Positions 16,897 through 26,600 of a stretch of DNA of 64,000 bases are shown here, one piece after another. The stretch covers positions 38,227 through 102,226 of the forward strand of contig JAAXXS010000002.1 in the NCBI GenBank assembly GCA_013334395.1, given 5' to 3'. The stretch's first letter is position 1; each line of letters begins with the position of its first letter. The notes beneath the pieces are model-generated. The model ran no database searches and was not told the DNA's origin. It was given only the letters and a program-made list of their open reading frames with translations. This DNA comes from Holophagaceae bacterium. Its GTDB lineage: Bacteria; Acidobacteriota; Holophagae; Holophagales; Holophagaceae. Both the position numbers and the translations under genes were made by a program.

Positions 16897-18975
16897 TTAT
16901 TTCTTAGCTGGACTCGGGAACACGTGATTCCGAATCAGATCCTCGGTCTTCCACGGGGCGGCGTCACCGCCCAGGTATTTCTGGAACCACTCCAGGTGGG
17001 CGTTGTAGTAGACGGGCATGGACTTCAGGGGGTCGGGCCAGTGCCCGTCGTTCTTGAAGACGATGAGGCGGCTGGGCACACCCATCTCCTGGAGGCCCGT
17101 GAAGAACTGGAGGCTCTGGGTGTAGGGCACTCGGTAGTCGCGCTCTCCCGTGATGACGAGGCAGGGTGTCTTGAAGGCCTTCACCTGGCTGCTGGGGTTC
17201 ATGCGCTCGTAGGCCCGGGCCTTGTCCCAGGGCGTGCCCGTGAGGTCGTGCTCCGGGAACCACAGCTCTTCGGTGGCGCCGTGCATGGAGCGCAGGTCGT
17301 AGACGCCCATCATGGCCGCGAGGGCCTTGAAGCGCGTGGTGCGCCCCTCCAGCCACATCATGGCGTAGCCGCCCCAGCTCCAGCCCATGGCACCCATGCG
17401 GTCCTGGTCCACGTAGGGCAACCTGGAGAGGTGGTCGGCCACCTTCTCGATGTCTGTCATCACCTTGCCGTCCCAGTCCCCGCTGATGGCATCCGTGAAG
17501 GCCTGCCCGTAGCCCGTGGAGCCATGCGGATTCGGAAACGCCACGATGTAGCCCGCGCCGGGATAGACCTGCCAGTCGCCCCGCAGGGTGTCGGACCACA
17601 TCATCTGCGGCCCGCCGTGGACGTTCAGGATCAGCGGATACTTCTTCGCAGGATCAAAGCCGTGGGGCTTCACCAGGAAGACGTGAATGGGCTTGCCATC
17701 GGCGCCCTTGACCCACTGCTCCTCAGCAGGCCGGAAGTCCACCTCGGTGGCCAGCGCCTGGTTGAAGTCCGTGACCCGCCTGGTCTCGCCCGAGGCGAAG
17801 GTGTGGCGCCAGACCTCCACCGGTTCCCCCACACGGGTCTTGGTGAGGAAGACCGCCTTCTGATCGGGACATACGGCGAACTCCTTGATGCTGAGACCCT
17901 CCAGCATGCGTGTGACCTTGCCGCTGCCGACCTCGATCCGGAACAGAGGCCACCGGCCCTTCTCCTGCACCGTGAACCAGAGGGCCTTGCCGTCGGCGGA
18001 CCACTGGAAGGCGTCCACCCAGTTGTCGATGGCTTCGGTGAGCACCTGCCGCGTGCCCTTGGCGCGGTCATAGACGGCCAGGCGGAAGCGGTCGGACTCA
18101 TGCCCCGGTTTGGTCTGCAGCTTGTAGGCGATGAAGCGTCCATCGGGCGAGTATTTGGGGCCGCTGTCCGAGGCGGGGTTGTCGCCGGTGATGCGGCGGG
18201 GGGTGCGGTCGCCATCGAGGGTGATGAGGAAGAGGTCGTTGTTGGTGCTGCGGGCGGGAACGGGATCGGTGTTGGTGGTGACACAGACCTCCTTACCGTC
18301 GGGACTCAGGTCCCAGCTCTCCCCGAAGCCCGGGTAGTCCTGCTTGCCGGCGGTGAGGGCCTTCACCTTGCCTTCGGAGGTGTTTCTGAACAGGTGCGAA
18401 AACTGGAAGTCCCGCCACTCGGTCCAGTGCCGGTAGAGCAGCGAGTCCGCCAGGTGGGCCTGCACAGGTCCTTTCTCCAACTTTGAGCTGAGGTCCTGGT
18501 TCTTCGCGCCATCCGCCAGGGCCTCAGGGAACACCGAGGCTTCGAACACCACGCCGCCGTCAGGGCACAGCTTCGGCGCAGCAACCCCTGGCTCGAAGGC
18601 CATGACCTTGCGGGCCTCGCCGCCACTGGCGTCCAGGGCCCAGAGCTGGCTGCCGCCCTCTCGGGTGGACAGGAAGCAGAGCGTCTTGCCGTCCTTCGAC
18701 CACTGCGGGAAGGTGTCGGCCTTGCCGGAGAAGGTGAGCTGCTTCGCGGCCCCGGTCGCGGTCTCCAGCACCCAGAGCTGGGTATCCCGCGTGGAGGCCT
18801 TCAGGTCCTGGCTGGACACCTCGAAGGCCAGCCTGGACCCATCCGGGCTCAGGGCCAGGTGCTGGACGCTCTTCAGCCGGTAGAGGTCCTCGATCTGGAA
18901 GGCCCGCTTCTCGGCCGAGAAGCCAGGGACCGCGAGGATGAGCAGGGGCAGCAGGAAGCGGCTGAGCGGGGACAT
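16897..18975 (-). CDS. S9 family prolyl oligopeptidase / acylaminoacyl peptidase, secreted
   Basis: From ATG 18975 (GGAGG four bases upstream) this is a 692-residue exported serine peptidase. It has a signal peptide (MSPLSRFLLPLLILAVPGFSA) and a WD40-like propeller in the first two-thirds, with repeated blades such as LALSPDGSRLAFEVSSQD, TFPQWSKDGKTLCFLST and GPKYSPDGRFIAYKL. An alpha/beta hydrolase domain follows. The catalytic triad is visible: Ser in GWSWGGYAMM, Asp in TGERDYRVPY, His in NDGHWPDP, plus the oxyanion segment NVHGGPQMMW. It probably trims short peptides in the periplasm. It is divergent from the neighbouring nucleotidase gene with 58 bp between the start codons. Confidence 0.9.
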   Translation of the reverse strand: MSPLSRFLLPLLILAVPGFSAEKRAFQIEDLYRLKSVQHLALSPDGSRLAFEVSSQDLKASTRDTQLWVLETATGAAKQLTFSGKADTFPQWSKDGKTLCFLSTREGGSQLWALDASGGEARKVMAFEPGVAAPKLCPDGGVVFEASVFPEALADGAKNQDLSSKLEKGPVQAHLADSLLYRHWTEWRDFQFSHLFRNTSEGKVKALTAGKQDYPGFGESWDLSPDGKEVCVTTNTDPVPARSTNNDLFLITLDGDRTPRRITGDNPASDSGPKYSPDGRFIAYKLQTKPGHESDRFRLAVYDRAKGTRQVLTEAIDNWVDAFQWSADGKALWFTVQEKGRWPLFRIEVGSGKVTRMLEGLSIKEFAVCPDQKAVFLTKTRVGEPVEVWRHTFASGETRRVTDFNQALATEVDFRPAEEQWVKGADGKPIHVFLVKPHGFDPAKKYPLILNVHGGPQMMWSDTLRGDWQVYPGAGYIVAFPNPHGSTGYGQAFTDAISGDWDGKVMTDIEKVADHLSRLPYVDQDRMGAMGWSWGGYAMMWLEGRTTRFKALAAMMGVYDLRSMHGATEELWFPEHDLTGTPWDKARAYERMNPSSQVKAFKTPCLVITGERDYRVPYTQSLQFFTGLQEMGVPSRLIVFKNDGHWPDPLKSMPVYYNAHLEWFQKYLGGDAAPWKTEDLIRNHVFPSPAKK

Positions 18976-19022
18976 GGAACCTCCAAACGGGGACAGAATC
19001 GCACGGCCCAGGGGCGCCTTGG

Positions 19023-19028
19023 TATCCT
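19023..19028 (+). promoter_or_regulatory. Leaderless-type -10 box before the HAD nucleotidase
   Basis: TATCCT ends five bases before the ATG at 19034 and no ribosome binding site is present. A transcript started about seven bases after this box would begin at the start codon. I see no convincing -35. Confidence 0.5.
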
Positions 19029-19033
19029 GGACC

Positions 19034-20476
19034 ATGACGAACGCAGACCTCTCCGAAGCCCCCCGCCACCGCGGGATCTTCTGCAACCGGACCCTGAACC
19101 TGCGGTCGGTGCGCGCCATCGGCTACGACATGGACTACACCCTGGTGGACTACCGGGTGGATGCCTTCGAACAGATGGTCTACGCCCAGGCGCGGGAGCG
19201 GCTGGTCTCCGAGGCCTGGCCCATGGATGGGCTCGCCTTCGACGGCCGGATGGTGACGCGGGGTCTGGTGATCGACACGGAGCTGGGGAACCTGGTCAAG
19301 GCCAACCGCTTCGGCTTCGTGAAGCGGGCCATGCATGGCACCCGGATGCTCGGCTACGCGGAGCAGCGGAAGGCCTACAGCCAGGTGCTTGTCGATCTGA
19401 GCGACCCCCGCTGGGTCTTCCTCAACACCCTCTTCTCCCTGTCCGAGGGCTGCCTCTACGCCCAGGCCGTGGACCTGCTGGACGGGGGTGCCCTGCCCCG
19501 CCCCTTCGAATACGCCAGCCTCTACCGCCACATCCGGGCCCGGGTAGACGCCCAGCACCTCGAGGGCCACCTCAAGGCCGCCATCGCCGCGGACCCCGAC
19601 AGCTTCGTGGTGCAGGATCCCGAGGCCGCCCTGGCCCTGCTGGACCAGAAGATCGCGGGCAAGAAGCTGCTGCTGATCACGAACTCGGAGTGGAGCTTCA
19701 CGGCGAAGATGATGGCTCACGCCTACGACCGCCACCTGCCCGCGGGCATGACCTGGCGCGACCTCTTCGAGGCCGTGGTGGTCAGTGCCCGCAAGCCCGC
19801 CTTCTTCACCGAATCCGGCCCCTTCTTCGAGGTGGTGGACGAGGCTGGCCTGCTGCGCCCCCTGGTGGGTCCCCTTCGCTCCGGCGGCCTCTACCTGGGT
19901 GGCTCCGCTGCGCAGGTCGAGCGCGACTTCGGCATCTCCGGCGACGAGATCCTCTACGTGGGCGACCACATGTTCGGGGATGTCCACGTGAGCAAGCGCA
20001 CCCTCAGCTGGCGCACGGCCCTGGTGCTGCGGGAGATGGAGGCCGAGGTCGAGGCCCTGGAAGCCTACCGGGCCACGGACTTGCAGCTGATGCGCCTCAT
20101 GGAAGACAAGTCGTCCCTGGAGGCCCGCCTCTCCCAGACCCGCCTGGCCCTGCAGCGCCTGCACGCGGGCTACGGCCCCGCCCCCGAGGCCGGTGGTCCC
20201 GAGCTGGAATCCCAGGTCCAGGCGCTCCGGGGACAACTGCTGGTCCTGGACGCCGAGATCGCGCCACTGGCCCAGGGGGGCACCGAGCTGACCAACCCGC
20301 GCTGGGGTCTGCTGACCCGCGCCGGCAATGACAAGAGCCACCTCACCCGGCAGATCGAGCGCTATGCGGACATCTACACCAGCCGGGTGTCGAACTTCCT
20401 CCACGCCACGCCCTACGCCTACTTCCGCTCCCCCCGGGGGCGCCTGCCCCACGATCCGGACGGCACCCATGCCTGA
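19034..20476 (+). CDS. HAD-IG family 5'-nucleotidase (cytosolic NT5C2-like)
   Basis: This 480-residue protein belongs to the HAD superfamily group that includes eukaryotic cytosolic purine 5'-nucleotidases. The nucleophile motif is in RAIGYDMDYTLVDY (DxDxT), motif II in LLLITNSEWSFT, and motif IV in DEILYVGDHMFGDVHVSK. A helical, Glu/Arg/Leu-rich segment (about residues 350-420, MEDKSSLEARLSQTRLALQ) is probably a coiled coil. The predicted reaction is removal of phosphate from IMP/GMP-like nucleotides. The longer upstream frame overlaps the divergent peptidase start and lacks conservation, so ATG 19034 is preferred. Its end overlaps a truncated thioesterase gene by eight bases. Confidence 0.85.
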   Translation: MTNADLSEAPRHRGIFCNRTLNLRSVRAIGYDMDYTLVDYRVDAFEQMVYAQARERLVSEAWPMDGLAFDGRMVTRGLVIDTELGNLVKANRFGFVKRAMHGTRMLGYAEQRKAYSQVLVDLSDPRWVFLNTLFSLSEGCLYAQAVDLLDGGALPRPFEYASLYRHIRARVDAQHLEGHLKAAIAADPDSFVVQDPEAALALLDQKIAGKKLLLITNSEWSFTAKMMAHAYDRHLPAGMTWRDLFEAVVVSARKPAFFTESGPFFEVVDEAGLLRPLVGPLRSGGLYLGGSAAQVERDFGISGDEILYVGDHMFGDVHVSKRTLSWRTALVLREMEAEVEALEAYRATDLQLMRLMEDKSSLEARLSQTRLALQRLHAGYGPAPEAGGPELESQVQALRGQLLVLDAEIAPLAQGGTELTNPRWGLLTRAGNDKSHLTRQIERYADIYTSRVSNFLHATPYAYFRSPRGRLPHDPDGTHA

Positions 20477-20606
20477 GTCCACCGGTGGCGCCGCGCTGCG
20501 CGGGCTCTTCCAGCAGACCTTCACGGTCCCGGAGGTAGCCATCGACGGCAACGGGCATGTCAACAACCTGGATTACCTGCGTTCAGGGCCTCACTTGACC
20601 CCGTAG
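20469..20606 (+). pseudogene. Truncated acyl-CoA thioesterase (4HBT hotdog) fragment
   Basis: The frame opens inside the nucleotidase stop codon and reads QQTFTVPEVAIDGNGHVNN followed by LDYL. This is the start of a YbgC/4-hydroxybenzoyl-CoA thioesterase-type hotdog domain (TVxxxDxDxxGHVNNxxYL), with the catalytic Asp present. After about 38 residues the similarity ends abruptly near 20580, and the frame stops at 20604-20606. Full proteins have about 130-150 residues, so three-quarters is missing. The break point coincides with the end of the convergent gene at 20591. This points to a deletion or a rearrangement that joined two unrelated regions here. Confidence 0.75.
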
Positions 20607-21991
20607 ACCGTTGCGCCGTAGTGCTCGGGATCTCGGGGGGGACGGCTGTTCCAGTCACCATAGGCGTGGCTCTCGTCCGTCTTCACGTGCAGCGTGTAGC
20701 GGCCCTTCGGCAGGGTCACCAGTTCGTCGGCACAGCGGTTCTTGCTGGCGCCGCCCGCCGGGTGGGTCTGCGCCTTGACCATCTCCCAGACCCGCTTGCC
20801 CGAGGCGTCCTCGATCCAGGCCGTGTCCGCCATTTCGGACTCCCCGGCTTCGCCGATGGCGTAGACCCGCACCGGGCGGTCCGAGGCGAGGCTGAAGGGG
20901 GCGCTTCGGGCTTGGCTGTTTCCCACCCGCACCAGCTCCGCCAACAGGGGGCCCGGCTCCGGCAGGGCGCGCAGGCTGAAGGCGCTGACGTCCCCGGGCT
21001 TCGGCAACGAGAGGGTCAGGCCGTAGAGACCCGGATCGCAGGAGGGCGCCGAGGTCCAGTCCGCAGGGGAGTGGCTGTCATCCGTGACGAAGGTCGCCAC
21101 GTAGTCGCCCGCCGGGAGCTGGACGGTCTCCACCTGGCGCCGGTTGCGCGTGGCGCCGCCAGCATACTGGGCCAGGTCGGGTGTCATCTCCCACACCCGC
21201 TTCCGCGTCCGGACATCCAGGATCCAGCCATAGTCGCTCATGCGCCGCTTCGAGCCCTCGCCCAGGGCGTAGACGTGCAGGGCCACCGGGCGCTGGAGGT
21301 GGAAGGCCTGCTGCCACTCGCCCTGATCCCGGTTGGCCGCCAGCGAGATGACCCCGCCGGCCCAGCGCAGCGGCGCCTCGAAGAGTCCCACCTCGCTCAG
21401 GTCGCCCCCGGGCAGATAGAGCTCCATGCCGTAGCTCCCCACCTGTCTCCGCCACTGGCGCAGCAGACTGGCCTCGTCCGCGCCAAAGGCGGCCAGGAAC
21501 CCCTTGGGTCGCTCCGACAGCTTGGTGGTGAGGTCGCGCCGATCGATGTTCCGGGTCCACTGGGCCAGGAAGAGTCCCTGACCGTAGGCGTGGTTGGCAT
21601 AGTAGGCCTCGTAGCTGCCCGCAGGCAGGTCCAGGTACTGGTCCGCGATGAGGAAGTCCCGGTCACGGTGGCTGTTGGCGACATCCATCTGCCAGACCAC
21701 CTCGCGGGTGGCGGCGTTGAGGAGCCAGCCCGAGGCAAAGAGGGGGCTCTCCCCCCGGTTGGGACCCAGGCGCCGCAGGCCCGCACCCCGGGCGTAGACG
21801 TGGACCTGCATGGGCCGAGGCAGGGTGAAGCCCTGGCTGCGCACTTCCGCGGTCTCGAGGCCGTGCAGCGCCACGATACGCGGTTCCTCCGCGCGCAGGG
21901 GCAATCCCCAGGTGGCCAGCGCCAGGAACAGGGCTGCGGCATGGAGCGCCAGCAAGCAGGCGGAGGCCTTGGATTTCAGGAGCAGCGGCAT
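20591..21991 (-). CDS. Secreted protein with three related beta-rich repeats, function unknown
   Basis: From ATG 21991 the product is 466 residues, with a clear signal peptide (SACLLALHAAALFLALATWG, then LPLRAEE). Three repeats of roughly 110-150 residues follow. Each contains a W-[LI]-x-[DN]-A/V..R/K-x-VW-x-M strand (WLLNAATREVVWQM, WILDVRTRKRVWEM, WIEDASGKRVWEM) and a later LPxGxY turn (LPAGSYEAYY, LPAGDYVATF, LPKGRYTLHV). The last two repeats share a ...TDxSH..DW.. tail and a DPxxYG motif. This looks like tandem beta-sandwich domains in the periplasm or on the surface. I do not recognise the family. It ends 15 bp inside the truncated thioesterase fragment. Confidence 0.75.
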   Translation of the reverse strand: MPLLLKSKASACLLALHAAALFLALATWGLPLRAEEPRIVALHGLETAEVRSQGFTLPRPMQVHVYARGAGLRRLGPNRGESPLFASGWLLNAATREVVWQMDVANSHRDRDFLIADQYLDLPAGSYEAYYANHAYGQGLFLAQWTRNIDRRDLTTKLSERPKGFLAAFGADEASLLRQWRRQVGSYGMELYLPGGDLSEVGLFEAPLRWAGGVISLAANRDQGEWQQAFHLQRPVALHVYALGEGSKRRMSDYGWILDVRTRKRVWEMTPDLAQYAGGATRNRRQVETVQLPAGDYVATFVTDDSHSPADWTSAPSCDPGLYGLTLSLPKPGDVSAFSLRALPEPGPLLAELVRVGNSQARSAPFSLASDRPVRVYAIGEAGESEMADTAWIEDASGKRVWEMVKAQTHPAGGASKNRCADELVTLPKGRYTLHVKTDESHAYGDWNSRPPRDPEHYGATVYGVK

Positions 21992-22092
21992 GGGAATCCC
22001 CTTGGCTCTCTCCAGGGTAGTCCTCCTGCCTCGGGCTACCGAGCCGGATCGGCGAGCGGCGGGCTCCCACCGGCGAACGGCCCTGACCGGCG

Positions 22093-23568
22093 CTACCACT
22101 GCTCTAGAAAGGCCTGGGCCTCGGCCACGGCTGGGGGCGACAGGTGGGCAAACCGCATGAGCCGGTCGTTGAATTCATAGTGCAGCTCCCGATTGTCCTC
22201 CAGGAGCATCTCCAGCTGCTCGCGGTGGATGGCCTCATCCGTCAGGAAGCGCCAGTAGATGGCCTCGGAGACCTCCTTGAGCCCTCGGCTCCGGGCCTCC
22301 CAGTGGGTGCGGAGGATGGCGCGCCAGCCGGCCTTCCGGGGGCCCCCGTCCTGGGTGATGCACTCCTGCCAGACCGGACCAGCCCAGGCTTGGATCAGCT
22401 CCACGGCCCCTTCTTCCTGGGCACCGCCCAGGCTGAGCACCAGCTCCCCCAGGTCATACACGACGGTCTCGAAGGCGAAGGTCAGCCCCTGGCGGGAGGC
22501 GAGCCGAGCGTAGTGCAGCAGGTGCCGCGCCGCGTCGTGCATCCGCTCGGGACTGCGCTGCAGGGTCCCGATGAGCAGGCGGTAGTGGTAGGAGAGGTTC
22601 TGGAACCGCCGCAGGTCCCGTTCATCCAGGGCGTCCCGCATCAGGGTGTTGAGGGACATGACGTGCAGCTCGATGACGGGGTCCACACCGACGTCGCATG
22701 CGAGGCGGGCCGTGTCCACCAGCTGACCCGCCAGCTCCGAAAGCAGCTCGTGCTGCCGGCGGGTGGCCATCTCCGCCACCTTCAGGGTCTGCGCCAGGAC
22801 GTAGGCCTCGGGCCAGGCCTGCTCCCGCGTCAGGTAGTCCTGTCCCTCCTTGGCCAGGCCCGGCACGAACCAAGGGCGGGAGGCCCGCCAGGCTCCGGTC
22901 TCCAGGCCGGTGTACCCGATGATCCCCGTGAGGATCGCGTGGAGGGACTTCAGGGCCAGCAGCACCAGCTGCCGGTCCCCCCGCGCCATGCCGGTCAGGG
23001 CCACGTTGGTCACCACGTCCACGATCTCGAAGAGGTTGTCCTTGTTGGCCTCGAGGCCCCGTCCCTGGGCCAGCTCCTCCAGGCTGCGGAGCCCCTTCCG
23101 GGTGAGCATGGGCATGAAGTAGCTGGGGCGCAGGAAGCGGCTGATGCCGAACAGGTAGGGCAGGATGCCTGCCAGCACCACCAGATAGATGCTGGCGACA
23201 GCCCAGATGCCGAAGCGCGCGAAGGGATGCCCGGCCGGGAAGAAGTGCAGAGCCATCACCAGCAGGTTGCCGACGATGAAAACCGACAACCCGCCCACGA
23301 TCAGGGGGTGCGAGACGTAGAGCTTCACCAGCCGCGGCGTGTAGAGGTTAGAGGTGAGGGGCAGGATCAGGGCGATGCTGGTCATCACCACGGCCATGAT
23401 CTGGTTCAGGGTCCGGCTGGCGGTGGCGAAGCCCATGGGCTCGAAGTCCCGGGTGCCGCCGTAGTGGGCCGTAACCAGTCCCAGTCCCGCCGCCGCCAGA
23501 AAACAGGCGGAAGTCACCACCGCGGGCCGGTGGCCGCTCCAGATGCCTGCGATCCGTCCCTGAGCCAT
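22093..23568 (-). CDS. Membrane protein with large cytoplasmic C-terminal region, function unknown
   Basis: This 491-residue protein starts with four probable transmembrane helices in the first 160 residues (AVVTSACFLAAAGLGLVTAH, MAVVMTSIALILPLTSNLY, LIVGGLSVFIVGNLLVMALHF, WAVASIYLVVLAGILPYLFG). A long helical soluble region of about 320 residues follows (for example LFEIVDVVTNVALTGMARGD). The layout resembles DUF2254-type membrane proteins, but the family signature is not clear enough to assign. It lies between mfd (45 bp upstream) and the repeat protein, all on the minus strand. Confidence 0.6.
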   Translation of the reverse strand: MAQGRIAGIWSGHRPAVVTSACFLAAAGLGLVTAHYGGTRDFEPMGFATASRTLNQIMAVVMTSIALILPLTSNLYTPRLVKLYVSHPLIVGGLSVFIVGNLLVMALHFFPAGHPFARFGIWAVASIYLVVLAGILPYLFGISRFLRPSYFMPMLTRKGLRSLEELAQGRGLEANKDNLFEIVDVVTNVALTGMARGDRQLVLLALKSLHAILTGIIGYTGLETGAWRASRPWFVPGLAKEGQDYLTREQAWPEAYVLAQTLKVAEMATRRQHELLSELAGQLVDTARLACDVGVDPVIELHVMSLNTLMRDALDERDLRRFQNLSYHYRLLIGTLQRSPERMHDAARHLLHYARLASRQGLTFAFETVVYDLGELVLSLGGAQEEGAVELIQAWAGPVWQECITQDGGPRKAGWRAILRTHWEARSRGLKEVSEAIYWRFLTDEAIHREQLEMLLEDNRELHYEFNDRLMRFAHLSPPAVAEAQAFLEQW

Positions 23569-23613
23569 GGCTCTCTTTCGGCGGGAGGCCAGGGCAGGCT
23601 GACTTATGGAGCG

Positions 23614-26600
23614 CTAAAGCCCCGTCCACTCCGCGAGCACCCGCTGGGCCTGGAGGATGGGGCCTTCCTGGCTGCCGAGCACCGGCAGCCGCACGGCGCC
23701 GTCGGGGCTCAGGCTCGCGCCCCTCTGGGCGCCCACCCAGGCCATGAGCTTCACGGGATCCACCGGGGTCTGGGGACTCAGGCGCAGCTTGAGCTGGCCC
23801 TTCTCCACGGCCACCTCGGACACCGCCAGCGCCTGGGCCCGCAGCTTCACCTTGAGCAGCTCGAAGAAGCGCAGGGTGTCCGCGTCGTCGTCGGTGATGC
23901 GGCCGAAGCGGTCCTCCAGGTCCAGCCGATAGAACTCCAAGTCACGTTCCTCCCGGAGCCTGGAAATGCGTTTGTAGGCCACCAGGCGCTCGCTGGCCTG
24001 GTCGATCCAGCGGCGGCTCAGCTGGGCGCCGGGGGCCAGGCCGTCGAGTTTCACGTCGAAGGTGCCGCTGGGCTGACCCTGCAGCTCCTGGAGGGTCTCC
24101 TCCAGCAGCTTCACGTAGAGCTCGAAGCCGATGTCGTGGATGTGCCCGGACTGCTCGCCGCCCAGGAGGTTGCCCGCGCCGCGCAGCTCGAGGTCCATGG
24201 CCGCCACGCGGAAGCCCGAGCCCAGCTCGGAGAAGTCCTCCAGGGCCTGCAGGCGGCGGCGGGCGTCCTCGCTGATCTCGTGCTTGGGCGGGATGAGCAG
24301 GTAGGCGTAGGCCGGCACGTCGCTGCGGCCCACGCGGCCCCGCAATTGGTACAGCTGGCTGAGGCCGAAGGCATCCGCCCGGTGGACGATGAGCGTGTTG
24401 GCGTTGGGCACATCAAGGCCGTTCTCCACGATGGTGGTGGCCACCAGCACGTCCACGCGGCCCTCCATGAAGGCCAGCATCACCTGCTCCAGCCCCTCGT
24501 CGCTGAGCTGCCCGTGGCCCACGGCCACCCGGGCATCCGGCACCAGCTCGCGGACCCGCGCGGCGATGGCCACAATGGACTCCACGCGGTTGTGGACGAG
24601 GTAGACCTGGCCGCCGCGGCGCAGCTCGAACTGGATGGCGGTCTGCACCAGCTCGTCGCTCCAGGGCGCCACCACGGTCTCGATGGCGAGGCGGTCCTTG
24701 GGGGGCGTCTCGATGAGGCTGATCTCGCGCAGGCCCGTGAGGCTCATGTGCAGCGTGCGGGGAATGGGCGTGGCGCTGAGGGCGAGCTGGTCCACGTTGA
24801 GCCGCAGCTTCTTCAGCTTCTCCTTGTGGCCCACGCCGAAGCGCTGTTCCTCGTCGATCACCACGAGACCCAGGTCCCCGAACTTCACCCGGGCCCCCAG
24901 CAGCTGGTGGGTGCCGATGACGATGTCCACCTTGCCATCGCCGAGGTCCTGCAGGATCTGCTTCTGCTCCACGGGATCCACGAAGCGGTTGAGCATCTCG
25001 ATCCGGATCGGGAAGCCCGCGAAGCGCTCCTTGAAGGTCCGGAAGTGCTGGAAGCAGAGCACGGTCGTCGGGCACAGCACCGCAACCTGGCGGCACTCCA
25101 GGGCCACCTTGGCCGCGGCCCGCATGGCGACCTCGGTCTTGCCGAAGCCCACGTCGCCCACCAGCAGCCGGTCCATGGGCCGGGGCGACTCCAGGTCGGC
25201 CTTGACCGCCTCGCTGGCCTCGATCTGGTCAGGCGTGGGCGTGAAGGGGAAGTTGGCCTCGAAGGCCGCCATCTCCGGCCCGTCCGGCGGGTAAGCGTGG
25301 CCCTTCTCGAGCTTGCGCTGGGCGTAGAGCTTGAGCAGCTCGTCGGCCATGTCGCGGATGGCCTTCTTGGCCTTCCGCTTGACCTTGGCCCAGCTGGCGC
25401 CGCCCAGCTTGTCCAGGGGCGGCAGGTGGCCCTCGGCGCCGGTATAGCGCTGCACGAGGTCGGCCCGCTCGAGGCTGACGTTCAGCTGGCCGCCGTCGGA
25501 GTAGCGCAGCTGCAGGACCTCCTGCTCCTCGCCCCCGGCCGTGAGGGTGGCGAAGCCGATGAACTCGCCAATGCCGTGGTCCATGTGCACCACGCGGTCC
25601 CCGGGCTTGAGGTCGCGGAAGTCAGACAGGAAGGCTGCGCTGCGGGACTTCTTGGGAGCGGACTGGGCCACCTTGCGCCCGAAGATCTCCCGCTCGGTGA
25701 AGACGACGATGCCCGGTTCCCGCAGGTGGAGGCCGGCGCTCAGGGCCAGGTGGATCGCGCGGCAGCCGGCCTCGGTGCCGTAGGCCTGGGGCAGCTCGTG
25801 CTCGCGGAGGAACTCCTGGAAGCGGTCCCGCATGCCAGAGGTCGAGCCCGCCAGGAAGACCCGGTGGCCAGTGAGGGACAGCTCCTGCAGGTGCTCGGCC
25901 AGCTCCGCCAGGCGGCCCTGGAACTCCCGGGGCGGCAGGGCCACCAGGGGCACCGTGGCCTCGCTCTGCCACTCGGTCAGGTGCAGCGTGGCCCGGCTGG
26001 GATCGACGTCCTGGAAGCGGTCCTCGAAGTCCGGGCAGACCACGCCGCCGCGGCGGAGCACCGCGAGCCCCTCTTGGATGCGGGCCCGCTCGGCGTCCCG
26101 CAGGGCCTCTTCCCAGGCCGCGTCCAGCCGGATCCGCAGGCAGGGGGGCATCCAGTGGATGAGCTGCCCCTTGGGCTGGGCCAGCAGGGGATGGAACAGC
26201 TCCTCGCCGGGGAAGTGCCCGTGGGTCGCCAGGCGCGCGCGGCGGAAGGCGAGGTCGTCCTCGGGCTCCGGGGTGCGGTCCGCCCGGGAGGCCACGGCCC
26301 CCAGCAGCGCCTGACCGTCGCCGCGGTCACCCTCGAAGCGCGGATACAGCATCAGCGCCTCCAGGGCCTCCCCGGTGCGGCGCTGGGTGTCGGGATCGAA
26401 GGGGCTGAGGCGCTCCAGTTCATCGCCGAAGGTCTCCAGGCGCAGGGGCTGGTCCAGGTGGTCCGGCCACAGGTCCACGACCATGCCCCGGGAGCTGAAC
26501 TCACCGGGGGCCGAGGCCAATTCCGCACGGCGGTAGCCCAGGGCCACCAGGGTCTCCAGCAGCAGCTCCCGGGGCACCTCAGCGCCCTTGCGCAGCTCCA

